The notes: generated by a model from the sequence alone, not told the origin. 64,000 nt of DNA from Rhinopomastus cyanomelas (GCA_013400115.1 VXBP01003477.1:122750-186749), one strand, 5' to 3'; numbered from the stretch's first letter, positions 1-12,960 are shown. Numbers and translations are program-made.

Positions 1-87
1 ATGAATTATTGTTTTAAGTATTTTCTGGAGAAGTTAACACATCCAATTCTGTTACAGTTAGCATTTTACAGTCCTGTTACAGTCCTG

Positions 88-347
88 TTGATATGACAAA
101 GGGCAGTGGGTATAAGCTGGAACAGAGGAGGTTCCACATCAGTATGAGAAGGAGCTTCTTCCCAGTGACAGAGCACTGGAACAGGCTGCCCAGGGAGGTG
201 GTGGAGTCTCCTTCTCTGGAGATGTTTAAAACCTGCCTGGACATGTTCCCGTGCCACTCAATCTAGGAGATCCTGCTCTGGCAGAAGGGTTGGATTGGAT
301 GGTCTTTCAAGATCCCTTTCAATCTCTAATGTTCTGTTATTCTGGGA
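88..347 (+). mobile_element. CR1 LINE 3' fragment, tail type A
   Basis: A 5'-truncated CR1 covering the last part of ORF2 and the 3' tail. Translated remnants are the RRFHISMRRSFFPVTEHW-like block and LPREVVESPSLEMFKTCLDM, typical of the CR1 ORF2 C-terminus. It ends at the ccctttcaatctctaatgtt and tgttattctg tail. The reading frame is broken before the tail. Confidence 0.93.
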
Positions 348-1997
348 TACATTTTACTTTCAAATATTTGGACTATCTCAGAAAAGTTAGTTGTCCTTCA
401 CCCCAGAATTGCTTATTTTTCTCCTTTCTCTAAAAAGGAAAATAATAATTTCAAATTCAAATACAGATTACAACTCTGGGCCTGTTTTGGAGAGGTGGAT
501 CCCATGTCCAAGTACTAAGCAGGAAAGAAGAATGTTGGAAGTTTGCTGTAGGGCAGAAGTAAATATTTTCTTTAAACAACTCAAGCATGTTACCCCTATT
601 TCCACACTTGCTACATTCTGTCTATATAACTTAACACCTTGGAAAAATAAATGAACTGACAAGTTTATCTGAAATGAAAAATAAATAGTAAAACCTCCAG
701 TCTTCAATATCCACCCATCACTGGCCAATGCATACCCAGCTCCTTTGACTCCTCTCCTTATAGTAACAAACAAACAAAAGGCAGAAACTCACTGTAAAAC
801 ACCTAAGTGTGAAAGACAAAAGACATTTCATCACAACCTGACAAAATTTTACTTCCAAAATTAGGATAAGTAAATTTAGCTAAAGTATTTTATAGACAGT
901 TTAAGGGCAGATGCTGATCCTTCTGCAGTCTGTTCTGCATAAACATTATGGACTTCATAATGCAGGTTTTTAAATAGCAGTTGTTGGGCTTATGTTTGTT
1001 TGTTTTTAAAGCAACATAACATTACTCTGCTGTCTTGTCCAGAGTCCTTAATATACAGCTTATTTTAGAATAACATGGTAATGAAAAACTATATGCGATC
1101 AGCAGAGTTTACAAAATCTGCTGGTATGAAAAGTTGCAAATTAGATTAATAAAGCTAGCCATGACAAGGGTCACAGCAAAACCTGTTTGCATCAGTGTAT
1201 GCAGTAAGTACATATAGAAAGTTATTCTCCAAGAGTCTTACTTTTTACATAGTTGTAAGTATTTTTAATGGCTTTAAATTTTAATTCATGTCAGAAGATC
1301 TAGACTGTCTTATGGGCTAACGAGTCATTAAATGACAGACTTCAAATCTCATAAGTTTTGCAGCTATGCAGCGACACCCACAGATTTAATCGTATGCCAT
1401 AGTCATCTCTGGTACAATACAAGTACTTTATGGAAGCACACCAATAAAAGCTTGATTAGGCAAAAGGACCAGTATGATCTTTGTTCAAAGCTGTCCTTCC
1501 TTTAGTCACTCATTTTCCAAAACTTCCAAGATATGGTCAGATCTACTACTATAGACCATGGCAAAAGCATTAATAAATTCCCTTAATCTGAAGTGTGTTT
1601 TAATCTCCGTCCCCGATTACAGATGTCCAGATTAGCCCTTAAAGTATTGTTTAGTATGAAAAAATTCCGCTCTCCATTTCTTTTGTTTTTTATACATACA
1701 CAAAAAGAAAAAGTTTGTGAAATGAGTATAAACCTCTGACTATTTCCCAGGTATCCATGTACTAGTACTCTACAACCGCTTGAACTTCTGAGAAGGAATC
1801 CCCCAAACAGTGAGGCAGCTATGGTCAGGTACCAGGAAGTACGTTGTATTCTCTAAGATTGAGAAAGAAACCATATTTATTCAATCTTAATAGGATATAG
1901 TGAATCAAGAGTGAATAATAATGCAGAATTGTGTGCACTACAGAGTTAGATAACAGACATAATTATGAAATAATATTTCTTATGTCTTGACATAACA

Positions 1998-2219
1998 TGT
2001 CCTATGAGGAGCAGACTAGGGAACTGGAGTTGTTTAGCCTATAGAAAAGGAGGTTCAGGGGAAATATTATTGCTATCTACAACCACCTGAAAGGAGGTTG
2101 GGGTGAGGAGGGATCAGTCTCTTCTCCCTCGTAGCAAGTTACAGGACAAAAGGAAATGGCTGCACGTGGTGCCTGGGGAATTTCAGCCTGAATGGTAGGA
2201 AGAATTTCTGCGCTGAAAA
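1998..2219 (+). mobile_element. CR1 LINE, type C, 5' half of an interrupted copy
   Basis: ORF2 C-terminal CR1 sequence (tcctatgaggagcagactag, then ggagttgtttagcct) running up to about base 2219. There it breaks off inside the 'aggaagaatttctgcgctgaa' stretch. The same copy resumes at 2622, so it was split by the element at 2220-2621. Confidence 0.9.
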
Positions 2220-2621
2220 TGTCCTATGACATTAGACAGGCTGAGAGAGTTGGGGCTGTTCAGTCTGGAGAAAAGAAGGCTTCTTTTGTCCTTCCAGTAG
2301 CTGAAGGGTCCTACATGAAGGCAGCAGAAGGTCTTTACAAGAGGATTTGTACGGATAGGACAAGGAGCAATGGATTCAAGCCGGGAAAGGATAGGTTTAG
2401 GCTGGGTATTAGAAAAACATTCTTCCATTTGGGGTGGCTGATGGATGGAATGGGCTGCCCAGGGAAGTAGTGGGTGGCCTATCCCTGGAGTCATTTAAGG
2501 TCAGGCTTGCTGAGGCTTTAAGCAACCTGACCTAGGTAGAGTTGTCTGTGTGTAGGGAAGTTGGACTAGATGACCTCTAGAGGTTCCTTCCAGACTAGAA
2601 CATTCTATGATTCTATGATTT
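2220..2621 (+). mobile_element. CR1 LINE, tail type D, nested insertion
   Basis: A second CR1 in the same orientation lies inside the type C copy. It starts tgtcctatgacattagacag and ends with gacctctagaggttccttcc and the octamer tail attctatgattctatgatt. Both edges meet continuous sequence of the outer copy, so this insertion is younger than its host. Confidence 0.93.
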
Positions 2622-2799
2622 GAATAGGTTGCTCAGGGCAGAGGTGGAGTCACCATCCCTGGAGGCCTTTAAAGAACCTATAGATGTCTATGTGGTGCTT
2701 AGGAATGTGATTTTGTAGTGATAGTGGCACTGCTGAGTCAAAGGTTGGACTTGATCTTAAAGGCATATTCCATGCAAAGAAATTCTGTGTTTCTGTGAT
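2622..2799 (+). mobile_element. CR1 LINE, type C, 3' half of an interrupted copy
   Basis: The continuation of the copy at 1998-2219. It starts at taggttgctcagggcagagg and runs to a degraded tail near gaaattctgtgtttctgtga. The tail is more mutated than that of the nested element, in line with greater age. Confidence 0.88.
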
Positions 2800-3704
2800 A
2801 ATGAATATAAACCACTCAGCAATTCTCAATACCAATGTAAAGAACAAATAGTTTGTATGTTCTATATTTTTAAAATGAGAAGACTATTTTAAAATTCCTA
2901 AGTAATGATTCAGGAATGCAGCATGGCACTGTAGCTCTGAAAAAGATATGAAGAACTTATCTTTTTGTAGCTGTCTTTTTAGCACTGATCTACTTATCTA
3001 CACATGAACATCCTCCCTTTTCCCCTTCTTCCCCATTCCCAATTATTGCTTGCTCTTTTGCTGCATGTTAATCTGGTGTTAATTTCCAGCATAATGGTAA
3101 TTTTTTGTATCTTTTAATGTATTTTTTATGTATTTTTTAATACGAAATGGAATGTAGACTGAGGCTGCAAGGGAGATCAGCGATGAAAAAAATAAAAGGA
3201 ATTACAAATTATAGGTAGATGATTGCAAATTGTATTCTAGCATTCAGCAGTGGTAAAAGTAAACCTTAAAATACAGCACTTGAGCTACCTTAAAGATGAT
3301 ATTTCAGTTTGGGTAATAGTGTGCTATTTTGAGAACTCATGTTCCAGAAAAAGGAATAGGCACAGGAAATAAGAGTCAAGTTGTCTAGCTATCATAGAAA
3401 AGTGGATAAGAAAACTGCTGCTTTAGTTTCTCAAATGAGATATAATAGGAAAAAAATTACTCCAGCCTATAAGAATCACAGGAAACCAAGATCAGGGTGT
3501 ACATAACAGTGAACTACACCTCAGTCTCAGCACTAATATAAACTAAGTGCAAATGCAGGAAGCTGAAGAAGTCAGGGCCACCAAGTATTATTGAATGAAG
3601 ACAGAAAATTCTGTCAGTCACCAAAAAAAAAAATCTTTAAAATATTTAAAGACAGAGTTCACTGTGTTTCAATAGGATTATATGATGGTGTGCTATCTGT
3701 AAAA

Positions 3705-3977
3705 CCATAGAATCCTAGAAGAGTTGGAAGGGACCTTAGAGATCATCCAGTTCCAAACCCTCTGCACAGGCAGGGACACCTTCACTAGATCAGGTTACTC
3801 AGGGCCCCAGACAACCTGGCCTTCAACACTTCCAGGGATGGAGCAGCCACGACTGTCTTGGGCAACCTGTTCCAGCATCTCATCACCCTCACAGCAAAGA
3901 ATTTCTTCCTAATATCTAACCTAAATCTCTCCTCTTCAAGTTTATAAACATTTCCCCTTGTCCTCTAGCTATGTAGC
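3705..3977 (-). mobile_element. CR1 LINE 3' fragment, older unclassified tail
   Basis: The 3' end is at the left: ccatagaatcctagaagagt, then ggaagggaccttagagatca. It continues through the antisense of the CR1 C-terminal block (gttccagcatctcatcaccc, aatttcttcctaatatctaa). It is 5'-truncated near 3977. Confidence 0.9.
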
Positions 3978-4650
3978 TGCATAAATACCCTTTTAAATAT
4001 TCTGTCTCCTAAACATAAAAGTCAATTACAGTTTTGTAACAACTGAAATATTCTCTCAAATTTCATACTAAAAAAGTCCCAATAGGCACGAGTATTCATA
4101 ACCTTAAATTACGGTTCTATTATCAGTCTTGTTCACAGTATATACGATGCATACATGTTGTTTAATATCATACCACTGCACAGCAAAGAGGAATTCACTT
4201 CCCCCCACCAATACACCTAAAAGGATGTAATTACCTCTTAACCTGTATTAACATAATCACGTAATTGTACTGGTGACTGTTTAATCTTGCATTAACATTT
4301 CACTTTAAGTATTTACTGAATATCAATTAATGACGACATTACTCTTACTTTTCCAAAGCAATACTACCTAGTAATACTGTCCTTATCTGCATGTGTTGTA
4401 TATTTTTTCCTACAACAGCTCCTTGTTGAATACAAGACTACTCAGCCTTGCTTGTGAAAGCAGTTTCAAACAAATCCTGTTAATTCTTAACACTAAGCAG
4501 CATGATCTCGTTACTAAAGCTACTTGTTAATTTTGTGAATCAAAACGCTCAGCTGTTTTCACCATTTATAACATGGAAATTTTCTTCTGAAGGCCTCACA
4601 GAGGCCTACAGAGGCCTAATACTGTTCAGAATAAAGACATAAAGAACCAG

Positions 4651-5200
4651 TGAATCACAGAATTATTGGGGTTGGAAAAGACCTCTAAGATCATCAAGCC
4701 CAGCCTATGACCTAGGCCATCGCTATAACCTAGACCATGGGACTAAGTGCCACATCCAGTCTGTCCTTAAATGTCTCCAGGGATGGCGACTCCACCGCTG
4801 CCCCGGGCAGTCCATTCCAGGATCTAATGACCCCTTCTGTGAGGAAGGGCTTCCTAACATCTGATCTAACCCTTCCCTGGCAAAGCTTCAGGCCCTGTCC
4901 TCTCATCCTGTCAATGACTGCCTGGGAGAAGAGCCCAACTTCCATCTGACTACAGCTTCCCTTCAGGTACTTACAGAGTGATAAGGTCTCCCCTGAGTCT
5001 CCTCCAGGCTAAACCACCCCAGCTTGCTCAGACGCAGCTCCCTCTCCTCATCAGACTTCTCTCTAGTGCCTTCACCAGGCTTGCTGCTCCTCTGAATCTG
5101 TTCCAGCACCTCAAGATCTTTCTTGAAGTGTGAGTCCCAGAACTGCCCCCAGTACTTGAGGTGAGGCCTCACCAGTGCCCAGTACAGGGGGCAACTCAAG
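4651..5200 (-). mobile_element. CR1 LINE fragment, divergent tail
   Basis: A minus-strand CR1 of about 550 bp. The tail is at the left (tcacagaattattggggttg) and ORF2 extends to the right. The minus-strand reading contains GLKLCQGRVRSDVRKPFLTE and RSWNGLPGAAVESPSLETFK, then further upstream YWALVRPHLKYWGQFWDSHF, all hallmarks of the CR1 ORF2 C-terminus. At least one frameshift separates these blocks. Confidence 0.92.
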
Positions 5201-5606
5201 GTTCTTTGATTAAAACTTGAAATAGGCAAAATAAGCAGTACTTGCAAGACATAGTTCATGGAACAGCTTTTGTACAGCTCACTGGCTGATTGCATTTCTT
5301 CCAAAAAATTAAGTCTAATACTTCTGCTGCTGAAAAAAATCAAATGAAAATTAATGAGCTCTTTAAATAAGGATGAAGAAGTATTTAACTATGGACGTAC
5401 CACAAGATGCCCTGTCATCCTATGTATTATTTCTTTAGATTCTAAAACAAACTAATGGAAATTAATAGTAACAAAAATATCTGACCAGAATCCCCACTCT
5501 GCACTAGAAATCCCCATTACATGGATCATGAAACTATAGAGAGCACCCACACAGGCAAATTGGTAAGCACTGCAGAAAGACAGGAACTGGGTTAATCACA
5601 TCATAC

Positions 5607-5757
5607 CTGGAGAAACTGGTTAGTTTTCATGTGACCCACGTCTCCAGCTTCTATCTGTGCTCTCGACAGCTTCTCTTCAGTTTCAGTTAGCCAATGATTA
5701 AAGCTCTTCATGTCAGAATGAAAAAGCAGCCACTTTTCCATAGATTTGTCAAACCGT
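5607..5757 (-). CDS. DMD: Dystrophin exon 44 (internal coding exon)
   Basis: This exon encodes the first helix region of spectrin-like repeat 17 in the dystrophin rod, which links cortical actin to the sarcolemmal dystroglycan complex. Read on the minus strand it begins with A (the third base of an Ala codon split with exon 43), followed by 50 codons starting RFDKSMEKW and ending NQFLQ. The blocks RFD.S.EKW, FH.D.K.FN.WLTE.E and the final FL. line up with human exon 44 as I remember it. The acceptor is ...catacttgcag/ACGG, with a pyrimidine-rich run and a branch-like ctaat about 30 nt upstream; the donor is CTCCAG/gtatga. Length is 151 bp against 148 bp in human, so there is one extra codon with unchanged phase (2 in, 0 out). 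The two Trp residues expected in helix A (EKW, HWL) are present. Utrophin is less likely because exons 42 and 43 match dystrophin specifically and in order. Confidence 0.96.
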
Positions 5758-6106
5758 CTGCAAGTATGAAAGGAGATGAAATAACTATTAGTTGGTACTT
5801 TATTTACTGAGTAGAGGAAAAAAAAAAGAGTAATGCTGAACATCTCAGGTTAAATTCGGTGTGATATTGATGGCATCATGTACATCAAATGGAAACACGG
5901 TAGTACTTTAAACAGTGAAATTATAATTCAGCAAATGTGTCATTAAGCAGTGTCTTATAAATTTTTAAATCATTTTCAAAATTTCAAATTAATTGTATTG
6001 TTAAACACATTTTCAATTTAAAGCTTTATCAATCCACAATAATTGATATTATAGGTACCATACCCACAGGCCCCAGTGTAACAGGATACAGCCTTCTGTC
6101 AATGAT

Positions 6107-6522
6107 CATAGAATCATAGAATGTTCTAGGCTGGAAGGGACCTCTAGAGGTCATCTAGTCCAACCTCCCTACACAGGGACAACTCTACCTAGGTCAGGTT
6201 GCTCAGAGCCTCAGCAAGCCTGACCACAAATGACTCCAGGGATAGGACCCCCACCACCTCCCCAGATCAACCACCCTCACATTGAAGAACTTTTTTCTAA
6301 CATCCAGCCTAAACCTATCCTTTCCCAGCTTGAACCTATTGCTCCCTGTCCTATCCGTACAAATCCTCTTGAAAAGACCTTCCCCTGCCTTCATGTAGGC
6401 CCCCCCTCAGGTACTGGAAGGTCAAAAGAAGGTTGCCCTGGACCCTTCTTTTCTCTAGGCTGAATAGCCCCACCTCTCTCAGCCTGTCCTCATAAGACAG
6501 ATGCTCCATTGTCCTGATCTTG
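6107..6522 (-). mobile_element. CR1 LINE 3' fragment, tail type D
   Basis: The left end carries atcatagaatcatagaatgt followed by ggaagggacctctagaggtc, the same tail as the nested copy at 2220-2621 in opposite orientation. It ends in tgtcctcataagacagatgc and gccagaagaa-like sequence. It lies about 350 bp upstream of exon 44 in transcript direction. Confidence 0.94.
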
Positions 6523-6972
6523 CCAGAAGAAAACAACAATGTTGGTAAGAGGTTACTAGTACACCTTAGTAACTTGCTGTAGCTTCTACCGCTGAAGTCA
6601 TTACTGGCTAACGCACTCACCGTGTGTTGTGATTATACACTGGCTTTTCAACCTTTAAAAATGGAAGCTAGCCTCAAAGATCTGATGCATCTGACATGGC
6701 ATAATATACACAATGAAAAATCTGTTGCCAAATTGAGAGCCTTACTTCCAAACTTTAGCGCTATGATCCAATTACAATTTTGTAATCACTTTTTTTGGGT
6801 GCAGAAACATGGCTTGTAATGCTTCAAGTGATACCCACACAAAAGACTATTTTTTAAAATAGAAATTGCTGCATTGAGAGACTGCCCAAAAAGATCCCAG
6901 TCATATACTACAATTCTTCCCAACTTTACTGTTAGAAACTACTTTTGTTTGCCTCTACAATGGATACAAATG

Positions 6973-7592
6973 TCACAGAATCACAGAATCATTCAGGTTG
7001 GAAAAAGCCCTTAGGATCATCGACTCCAACCATCAACCCTATTCTCAAGTTCACTCCTGAAACACATCCCCAAACAGTACATCTAAGTGACTTTTAAACA
7101 CATCCACGGATGGGGCTCAACTACCACCCTGGGCAGCCCATTCCACTGCCTGACCCCTCTCTTAATGAAGAATTTCTTCCTGATGTCTAGTCTAAACCTA
7201 CCCTGTTGAAGCTTTGAAAATTGCCTTTGAAAAGAGACCAGCACCAACATCTCTACAATGTCTATTCTGATAGCTGTGGAGAGCAATGAAGTCTCCCCTT
7301 AGCCTCCTCTTCCTCAAACTACACATCCCCAAGTCTCTCCATCTCTCCTCATCCTTATTTTCCAGGCCCTTCACTAGCTTCATTGTCCTCCTCTGCACTC
7401 ACTCCAGCACCTGATATCTCGCTTTTACTGAGGTGCCCAAAACTGGACACTGTACTCAAGGTGCAGCCTCACCAGTGCTGAATACAGGGGCACAATCACC
7501 TCCCTGATCCTGCTGGACACACCATTTCTAATAGGATCCAGGATGCCATTTGCCTTCTTGGGCACCTGGGCACGCTGCTGGTTCATATTCAG
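6973..7592 (-). mobile_element. CR1 LINE fragment, tail type B
   Basis: The tail at the left is tcacagaatcattcaggttg, then agcccttaggatcatcgact. ORF2 C-terminal sequence follows, in two frames: FRLDIRKKFFIKRGVRQWNG and SRIREVIVPLYSALVRLHLEY. The truncation lies within the stretch that encodes QQRAQVPKKANGILD. Confidence 0.94.
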
Positions 7593-9034
7593 CTGCTTTA
7601 TTATTATTGCAAAGAAAATGCAAGTCTCTTCAAAGGAATTTTGAATTGTATTGTGAAAGGGACTCTTCACGAAATTCTTCTTTCTGTATGTGCCTCTTCT
7701 AAATTTGAGTATTTGATAACTATAGCTATGCAGAACTAACAATGTCTGAAACACGAAAATGATATAAATAAAATGGTAATATTAAAAAATAGTGTTTTAT
7801 ACAATAAGTAAGGATGAAAAATATCACCATTTCTACAAGCCTACAGTGCTTTACATGAAACTGTGTAAGTACTTCTGACATTTTGGCAAGATCTAACCTG
7901 GTTTTGTCTAGAGTGACTGACTGATTTCCTGTTTCAAGACATCTTTTCCTTAGCCACTGCCAAGTACTAAAGTGATCGAAGACAGAACCAGGGGGCTTTT
8001 TTTTTTTTGTTTGCACATGGCCTATTTCCCACAGAATTCAGCTACTGTGTGTTTTGAATTGGTGTTGAAAAGTGATCGCTAATCAGTGATTAGCTAGAAT
8101 GTTTTGTTAGCCGATCATCATTAAACATGCTACTGTTGTGTAGCTTAATAATCCTCCTTTACAGGATTATAATAGCTTTTAGGGTGTACTTAAAGGATGA
8201 AAACAAAGATGCTCAATTATTTTTCCAGGAAATAATCTGGCTCTTTATGGACAAGCTATGAGACTATTTTATTTGTTGAATTAAATTCTCTAACATATAA
8301 ACAATGTCATTTTACCTCAACTGATCAGTTTTCAATTTTTTAGAAGGAAATACAAGTTTTTCAGCCCCAAGGTAGAGTTATATATTCCCACCTTGGTTTT
8401 CCTACTTTAAAATCTTTTAAGACCATATAGTATAAGTAGTACTATTGTCATTCATAACCATCTACAGAAGGATAGATACTTTTCAATACACATCCTTTTC
8501 TGGTAGAAAGAGAGGATTTATTTTGCTGAACATACTCCTACAAAGATGCAGTTTTCTTACTTCTAACATACTGCATATGGTTATCACTTTCAATGAATAA
8601 TATGGGAAATAAAGTTAAATCAGGAAGCATCAAAACTTTGTACTTTGTTCCATTAGCAATGATAGGGGAAATATAAGGTAGAGAAAAACTCAACTGTTAG
8701 CAATCATGTGAATTATTAATGACTTTTTATTCAAAAGCAGTTGATCACAGAAAGCAGCTAAGGTAAAAGTATTTCATTTACTGTTTTACTAGATTGGTGA
8801 TAAGATGCTGAAGGTGTGGAGTAATTATTTCATTAAAGTACTAAAACTACCTTTTAAAAGAACAGGGAAGACTTTTCAAGTCTAAACTTCTGCACAGAAG
8901 AGTAGTCCTCTTACTGTAAATCACCTTTTTCTTCCTCAGGCAGTAATTGATTCATGATCCTTGAGGTTATAGCTGCTGAACACCAGAACCTTTTTTTATT
9001 TAACAGAAAAGTGTTACTTATTAGTCCCACACAG

Positions 9035-10267
9035 TCAGAGAATCACAGAATCATCAGAGTTGGAAGGGACCTCAAGAGATCAAGTCCAGTCCCATCATCA
9101 AAGCAGGACTCCCTAAAGAACAATGCATGGGACTGCATCTGGCCATGATTTGAATATCTCTAGAGAATGAGATTCCACAACCTCTCTGAGCAGCCTGTTC
9201 AGGGCTCTGTGACTCACACTGTAAAGAAGTTTTTCCTTATTTCTAAACAAAACTTGTGTTCCAGCTTGTGCCCAGTATTCTTTGTCCTGTCACTGGGCAC
9301 AACTGGAAACAGGCTGACACCATGCTCCCTACAGCCACCCTGCAGCTATTTATAGATGTGAATCAGGTCTCCTCTCATTTTTCTCTTCTCAAGGCTAAGT
9401 GGATCCAGTTCTCCCAACCTTTCCTCACAGGAAAGATGCTCCAGTCCTCAATCATATTAATTGTCCTCTGCCAGACTCTCTCCAGTAGTTCCCTGTCGCT
9501 CTTAAACTGGGAAGACCAGAAATATACACAGTACTCCAGACATGACCTCACCAAGTCAGTGTACATGGGTTCTTAATGCACCCCAGAATACTATTGGCGT
9601 TCTTGGCAACAAGGGCACCCTGTCAGCTCATGGTCAGCTGACTCTCTACCAGGACTCCAAGATCTTTCTCTTCAAGGTTCCTCTCCAACAAGTCTTCCCC
9701 TAACATATAGTGATGCATGGACCCTACACTTGCCCCTGCTGAATCTCATTAGGTTCCTCTTTCCCCATCTCTCTAGCCTGTCCAGGTGACACTGGATGGC
9801 AGCACAGCCCTCTGGTGCATCAGTCACTCCTCCCAGCTTTGTAGCATCAACAAAACTGTTGAGGATACTCTGTCCCCTCATCCAGGTCATTGATGATTAT
9901 GTTGAACAAGATCAGACCAAGTACTGACCCCTGGGGAACATCACTGGTCACAGGTCTCCAACTCAAACTTGCACCATTGTTAATGACTTTCTGAGCTCTG
10001 TCACACACCCAGCTCTCAGCCCACCTCACAAGGCACCCATTCAATCCACACTGAACGATTTTCATAATGAAGGTGTTATGGGAGATAATGGCAAAGACTT
10101 GCTGAAGTCAAGGGAGACTGCTCTCCCCTTATCTACAAAAAAACTATCAGATTAGTCAACCCTGATTTCCCCTTGATGAATCTGTGCTTACTTCCAGACA
10201 GTTAAAGTTGGCATCCAAACTAATTTGGATCTTTCCAGTGATGGAGGTGAGACTAACTTGCCTGACA
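9035..10267 (-). mobile_element. CR1 LINE with reverse transcriptase region, about 1.2 kb
   Basis: The longest single CR1 in the window, with its tail at 9035-9070. On the minus strand it runs from early RT (near 10267) through the motif B-like block VPQGSVLGLILFNIIINDL, the motif C region and the C-terminus. The catalytic FADD box reads FVDATKLGG, so the second Asp is lost. A frameshift separates motif B from motif C. The tail (agagttggaagggacctcaa) does not match types A-D, suggesting an older subfamily. It is non-functional. Confidence 0.94.
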
Positions 10268-12491
10268 TTATGTTCTGCAATGGTACAGAATCATACATTC
10301 CAAACCACCCCAATAAATGACAGTGAGTACATAATTGTGTTGGAAATGGGCACAGAACAGATCACGTGATCTTTATTCTATCAGTTTTAACATGTCTGCT
10401 AAAGCCACAGAAAAGGAGGTGTCGGAGGTCAGCAATGACTGACCAAACGTCATTAATAGTGGTGGCAGATAAGGATGGAATAAAATGTGGCCTAGGACAA
10501 AACAATATGCCATAACTTTCAGAATACAGAATATTACTAGTTAAAACTAAAACATCTTTCAGAAAAAAAAGACTAAGATCAAGGGGTATTTTATGAAAGA
10601 ACTCCTGTAAGACTTTATGAGACAACAACTTCCCACAGAAGCTGACACAAATCTCTGCACGCCTTATAAACTCAAGTCATAGTAAGTTTGAACTGCATTG
10701 TGCACTCTCACAGATTTTACTTTGCCAGACTGTATCAAACATAAAGAATTAATATTAAGAAATCAGTGCACAAAACCTCTGTCTATTTAAGAATGAGGAG
10801 AAGTTTCAGAGATTTATAGTAATTTCTACACATTAGCAGCTGGCATAATATTGCTGTTAAAGAATCAAAACGAACACTACAACACACCTTAGCAGAATAA
10901 GCACAGCTCATGCACTCAAAATATTTTTGTTGAATGCATTAGGGAAAAACATAATTTAAAAACTCTTTTTACACAAAATAAAACATAATAGTAATAAAAC
11001 ATCCTATACTACTATAATACCTTACACAGCTGTAACTTCTATGTTCTTTTCCCTTCATATAGCAGAACTCTCTTGAGATGGTTAGGTGTTCATGTGTGAC
11101 TTTGCCTGATTAATTGTGTCCTTTGCATTTTGTTCTCTATCAAGCAATGCTAACTAAAGACATCATGGTTTTCAAATCACTGGCTTGGATACGGTCTACT
11201 TTTCATAGCTGTTATAAAACCTGATCGTAATCACAGTGAAAAACGTATACCGGTTTAAAGTATGTTGAAAAAAAAATACAGATAGATTCCTAGTTAATGT
11301 TTAAGGCTGTTTTGCTTAGCTAGAGATGAACGCAGGCATTACTTAACAACTGCCATGTGAATTGCATTTCCTAGCAATACTGTAAGCAAACAGCCTACTG
11401 TAGTCACTCACCTAAGATATTCATTAAAATTACTGTGCCTATTTATCATGCTTATCATTTCAACATGAGACAAATTGTAACTGAAAGGCACATTATCCTT
11501 TGTTTTTTAACTTCCTAACTCTCAGGTCCAAGGGAAAAGCCCCCCTTATTTTACCTTCCAAAAAATCGCTTAGAAAATGAAATTTAAAATCCATTTCTTT
11601 CTGTCCAGTATGGTTTCTCATTTTGGATACTACATTTAAACAGGTTTCCTCCTGTTCCTCCCAAAATGAAATTACTCTTCTCAGCATGAGGAAGTTTATT
11701 AGAAGCTTAAATGCAAAAATTCAGTAGGGGTTGATATTAGTATCACTGAATTTGCATTCCAGTACTTGTAAATTGAATCTCCCATCATTCTTCCTCCCTT
11801 TGCTTTGGATAATAAGAATGAAAGAAAGAAGAAAAGTTGCAATGAGAAGCTATGTATATATTTAAAAATTTTAAGTTTAAATACTAGTGTTTATTACTCA
11901 TGTCTTAAAAAACTTTGTTGCTCTTTGTGTAAGTTATAAATTAATATCAAATATCAGTAAAAACTGAGGAATTGATGAAGAAGGAAATCCATTGACATTT
12001 AAAGCTCGTTGGCAATTAACTCTACTTAAATATGATTACAACAATGACAGAAAATGCAGTTGCTGATATAGTGGCAAGTGAAGGACTGTTTGAAATAGGG
12101 GGTGAAAATGGACATCACGGTGCAGCTTCAGACTCTTCGTGTTATGGGGACTGTCTTCCCAAGTATATCCAAGTGAGAGCTTCCCCTCCTAAATTCATAT
12201 ACTGCATCCTTTTTCACAGGGTACTACATCAAACAGCTTTCTAAAATTAAGGGAAAAAAAAGCTTTTGTTTTAGCTTTTACAGGTGTCAAGTTCAAAAAC
12301 CATAGGAGAAGGCTAACTAACTACAAATGTTACACAGTTATGTTGTTGAAGCCTTGGCACAGCAAAATACAGATGGCAAAAATTTGTAAGTGGTTTCACA
12401 AAATAGCAATGGTCTAAGGACTCTGAAAGGTCAGAAAAGCTATGACAGCCCCAGGAATCCCCAAGTGCATAATTTGGAGGTTAGGAGCATA

Positions 12492-12879
12492 GACTAATAA
12501 AAACGTTTGAGTTGTAAAAGAACCTTGGGATCATCGAGTCCAAACATCAACCCTACTCTACAAGGTCGCCCCTAAACCAAATCGCCCAACACTATATCTA
12601 AGTGACTTTTAAACACATTCGGAGATGGTGACTCCACCACTACCCTGGGCAGCCCACCCCAGTGCCTGACCACTCTCTCTGTGAAGGATTTCCAGTCTAA
12701 ACCTCCCCTGTTGAAGATTGAAGCCATTCCCTCTGGTTCTGTTGCTAATTAGCTGTGAGAAGAGACCAGCACCAGCAACTCTACAATGTCTTTTCGGATA
12801 GCTTTAGAGAGCGATGAGGTCTCCCCTTAGCCTCCTCTTCGTTGAACTACACAGCCCCAACTCTCTCCATCTCTCCTCA
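12492..12879 (-). mobile_element. CR1 LINE 3' fragment, tail type B
   Basis: It carries cttgggatcatcgagtccaa near the left and the antisense of the CR1 C-terminal blocks up to ctccatctctcctcataa. The octamer tail itself is eroded (aataaaaacgtttgagttgt). Confidence 0.92.
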
Positions 12880-12960
12880 TAAATGGCTTAGGTTGAAAGG
12901 GATGTTAGAGTTTATCCAGTTCCAACCCTAAGTTATGGAGCTAAAACACCCCAGTGGACC
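12880..12960 (-). mobile_element. Short CR1 3' tail fragment
   Basis: It starts atggcttaggttgaaaggga, then gtttatccagttccaaccct, which is a CR1 3' tail in antisense. It abuts the type B copy directly and is only about 80 bp. It could be a separate old insertion or an inserted tail. Confidence 0.6.

Larger units (their letters stand above)
1..5606 (-). other. DMD: DMD intron 44, 5' part
   Basis: This is the first 5.6 kb of the intron after exon 44, beginning at donor gtatga (5606-5601). In mammals this is one of the largest introns of the gene and contains the Dp140 promoter, but much nearer exon 45; nothing here resembles a promoter or first exon. It holds CR1 fragments at 88-347, 1998-2799, 3705-3977 and 4651-5200. 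The stretches 348-1997, 2800-3704, 3978-4650 and 5201-5606 show no gene. Confidence 0.88.

Noticed and set aside
1..5606. Dp140-type internal promoter in intron 44
   Set aside because: In mammals it lies far along the intron towards exon 45; no GC-rich promoter-like region or first exon is visible in this first part.
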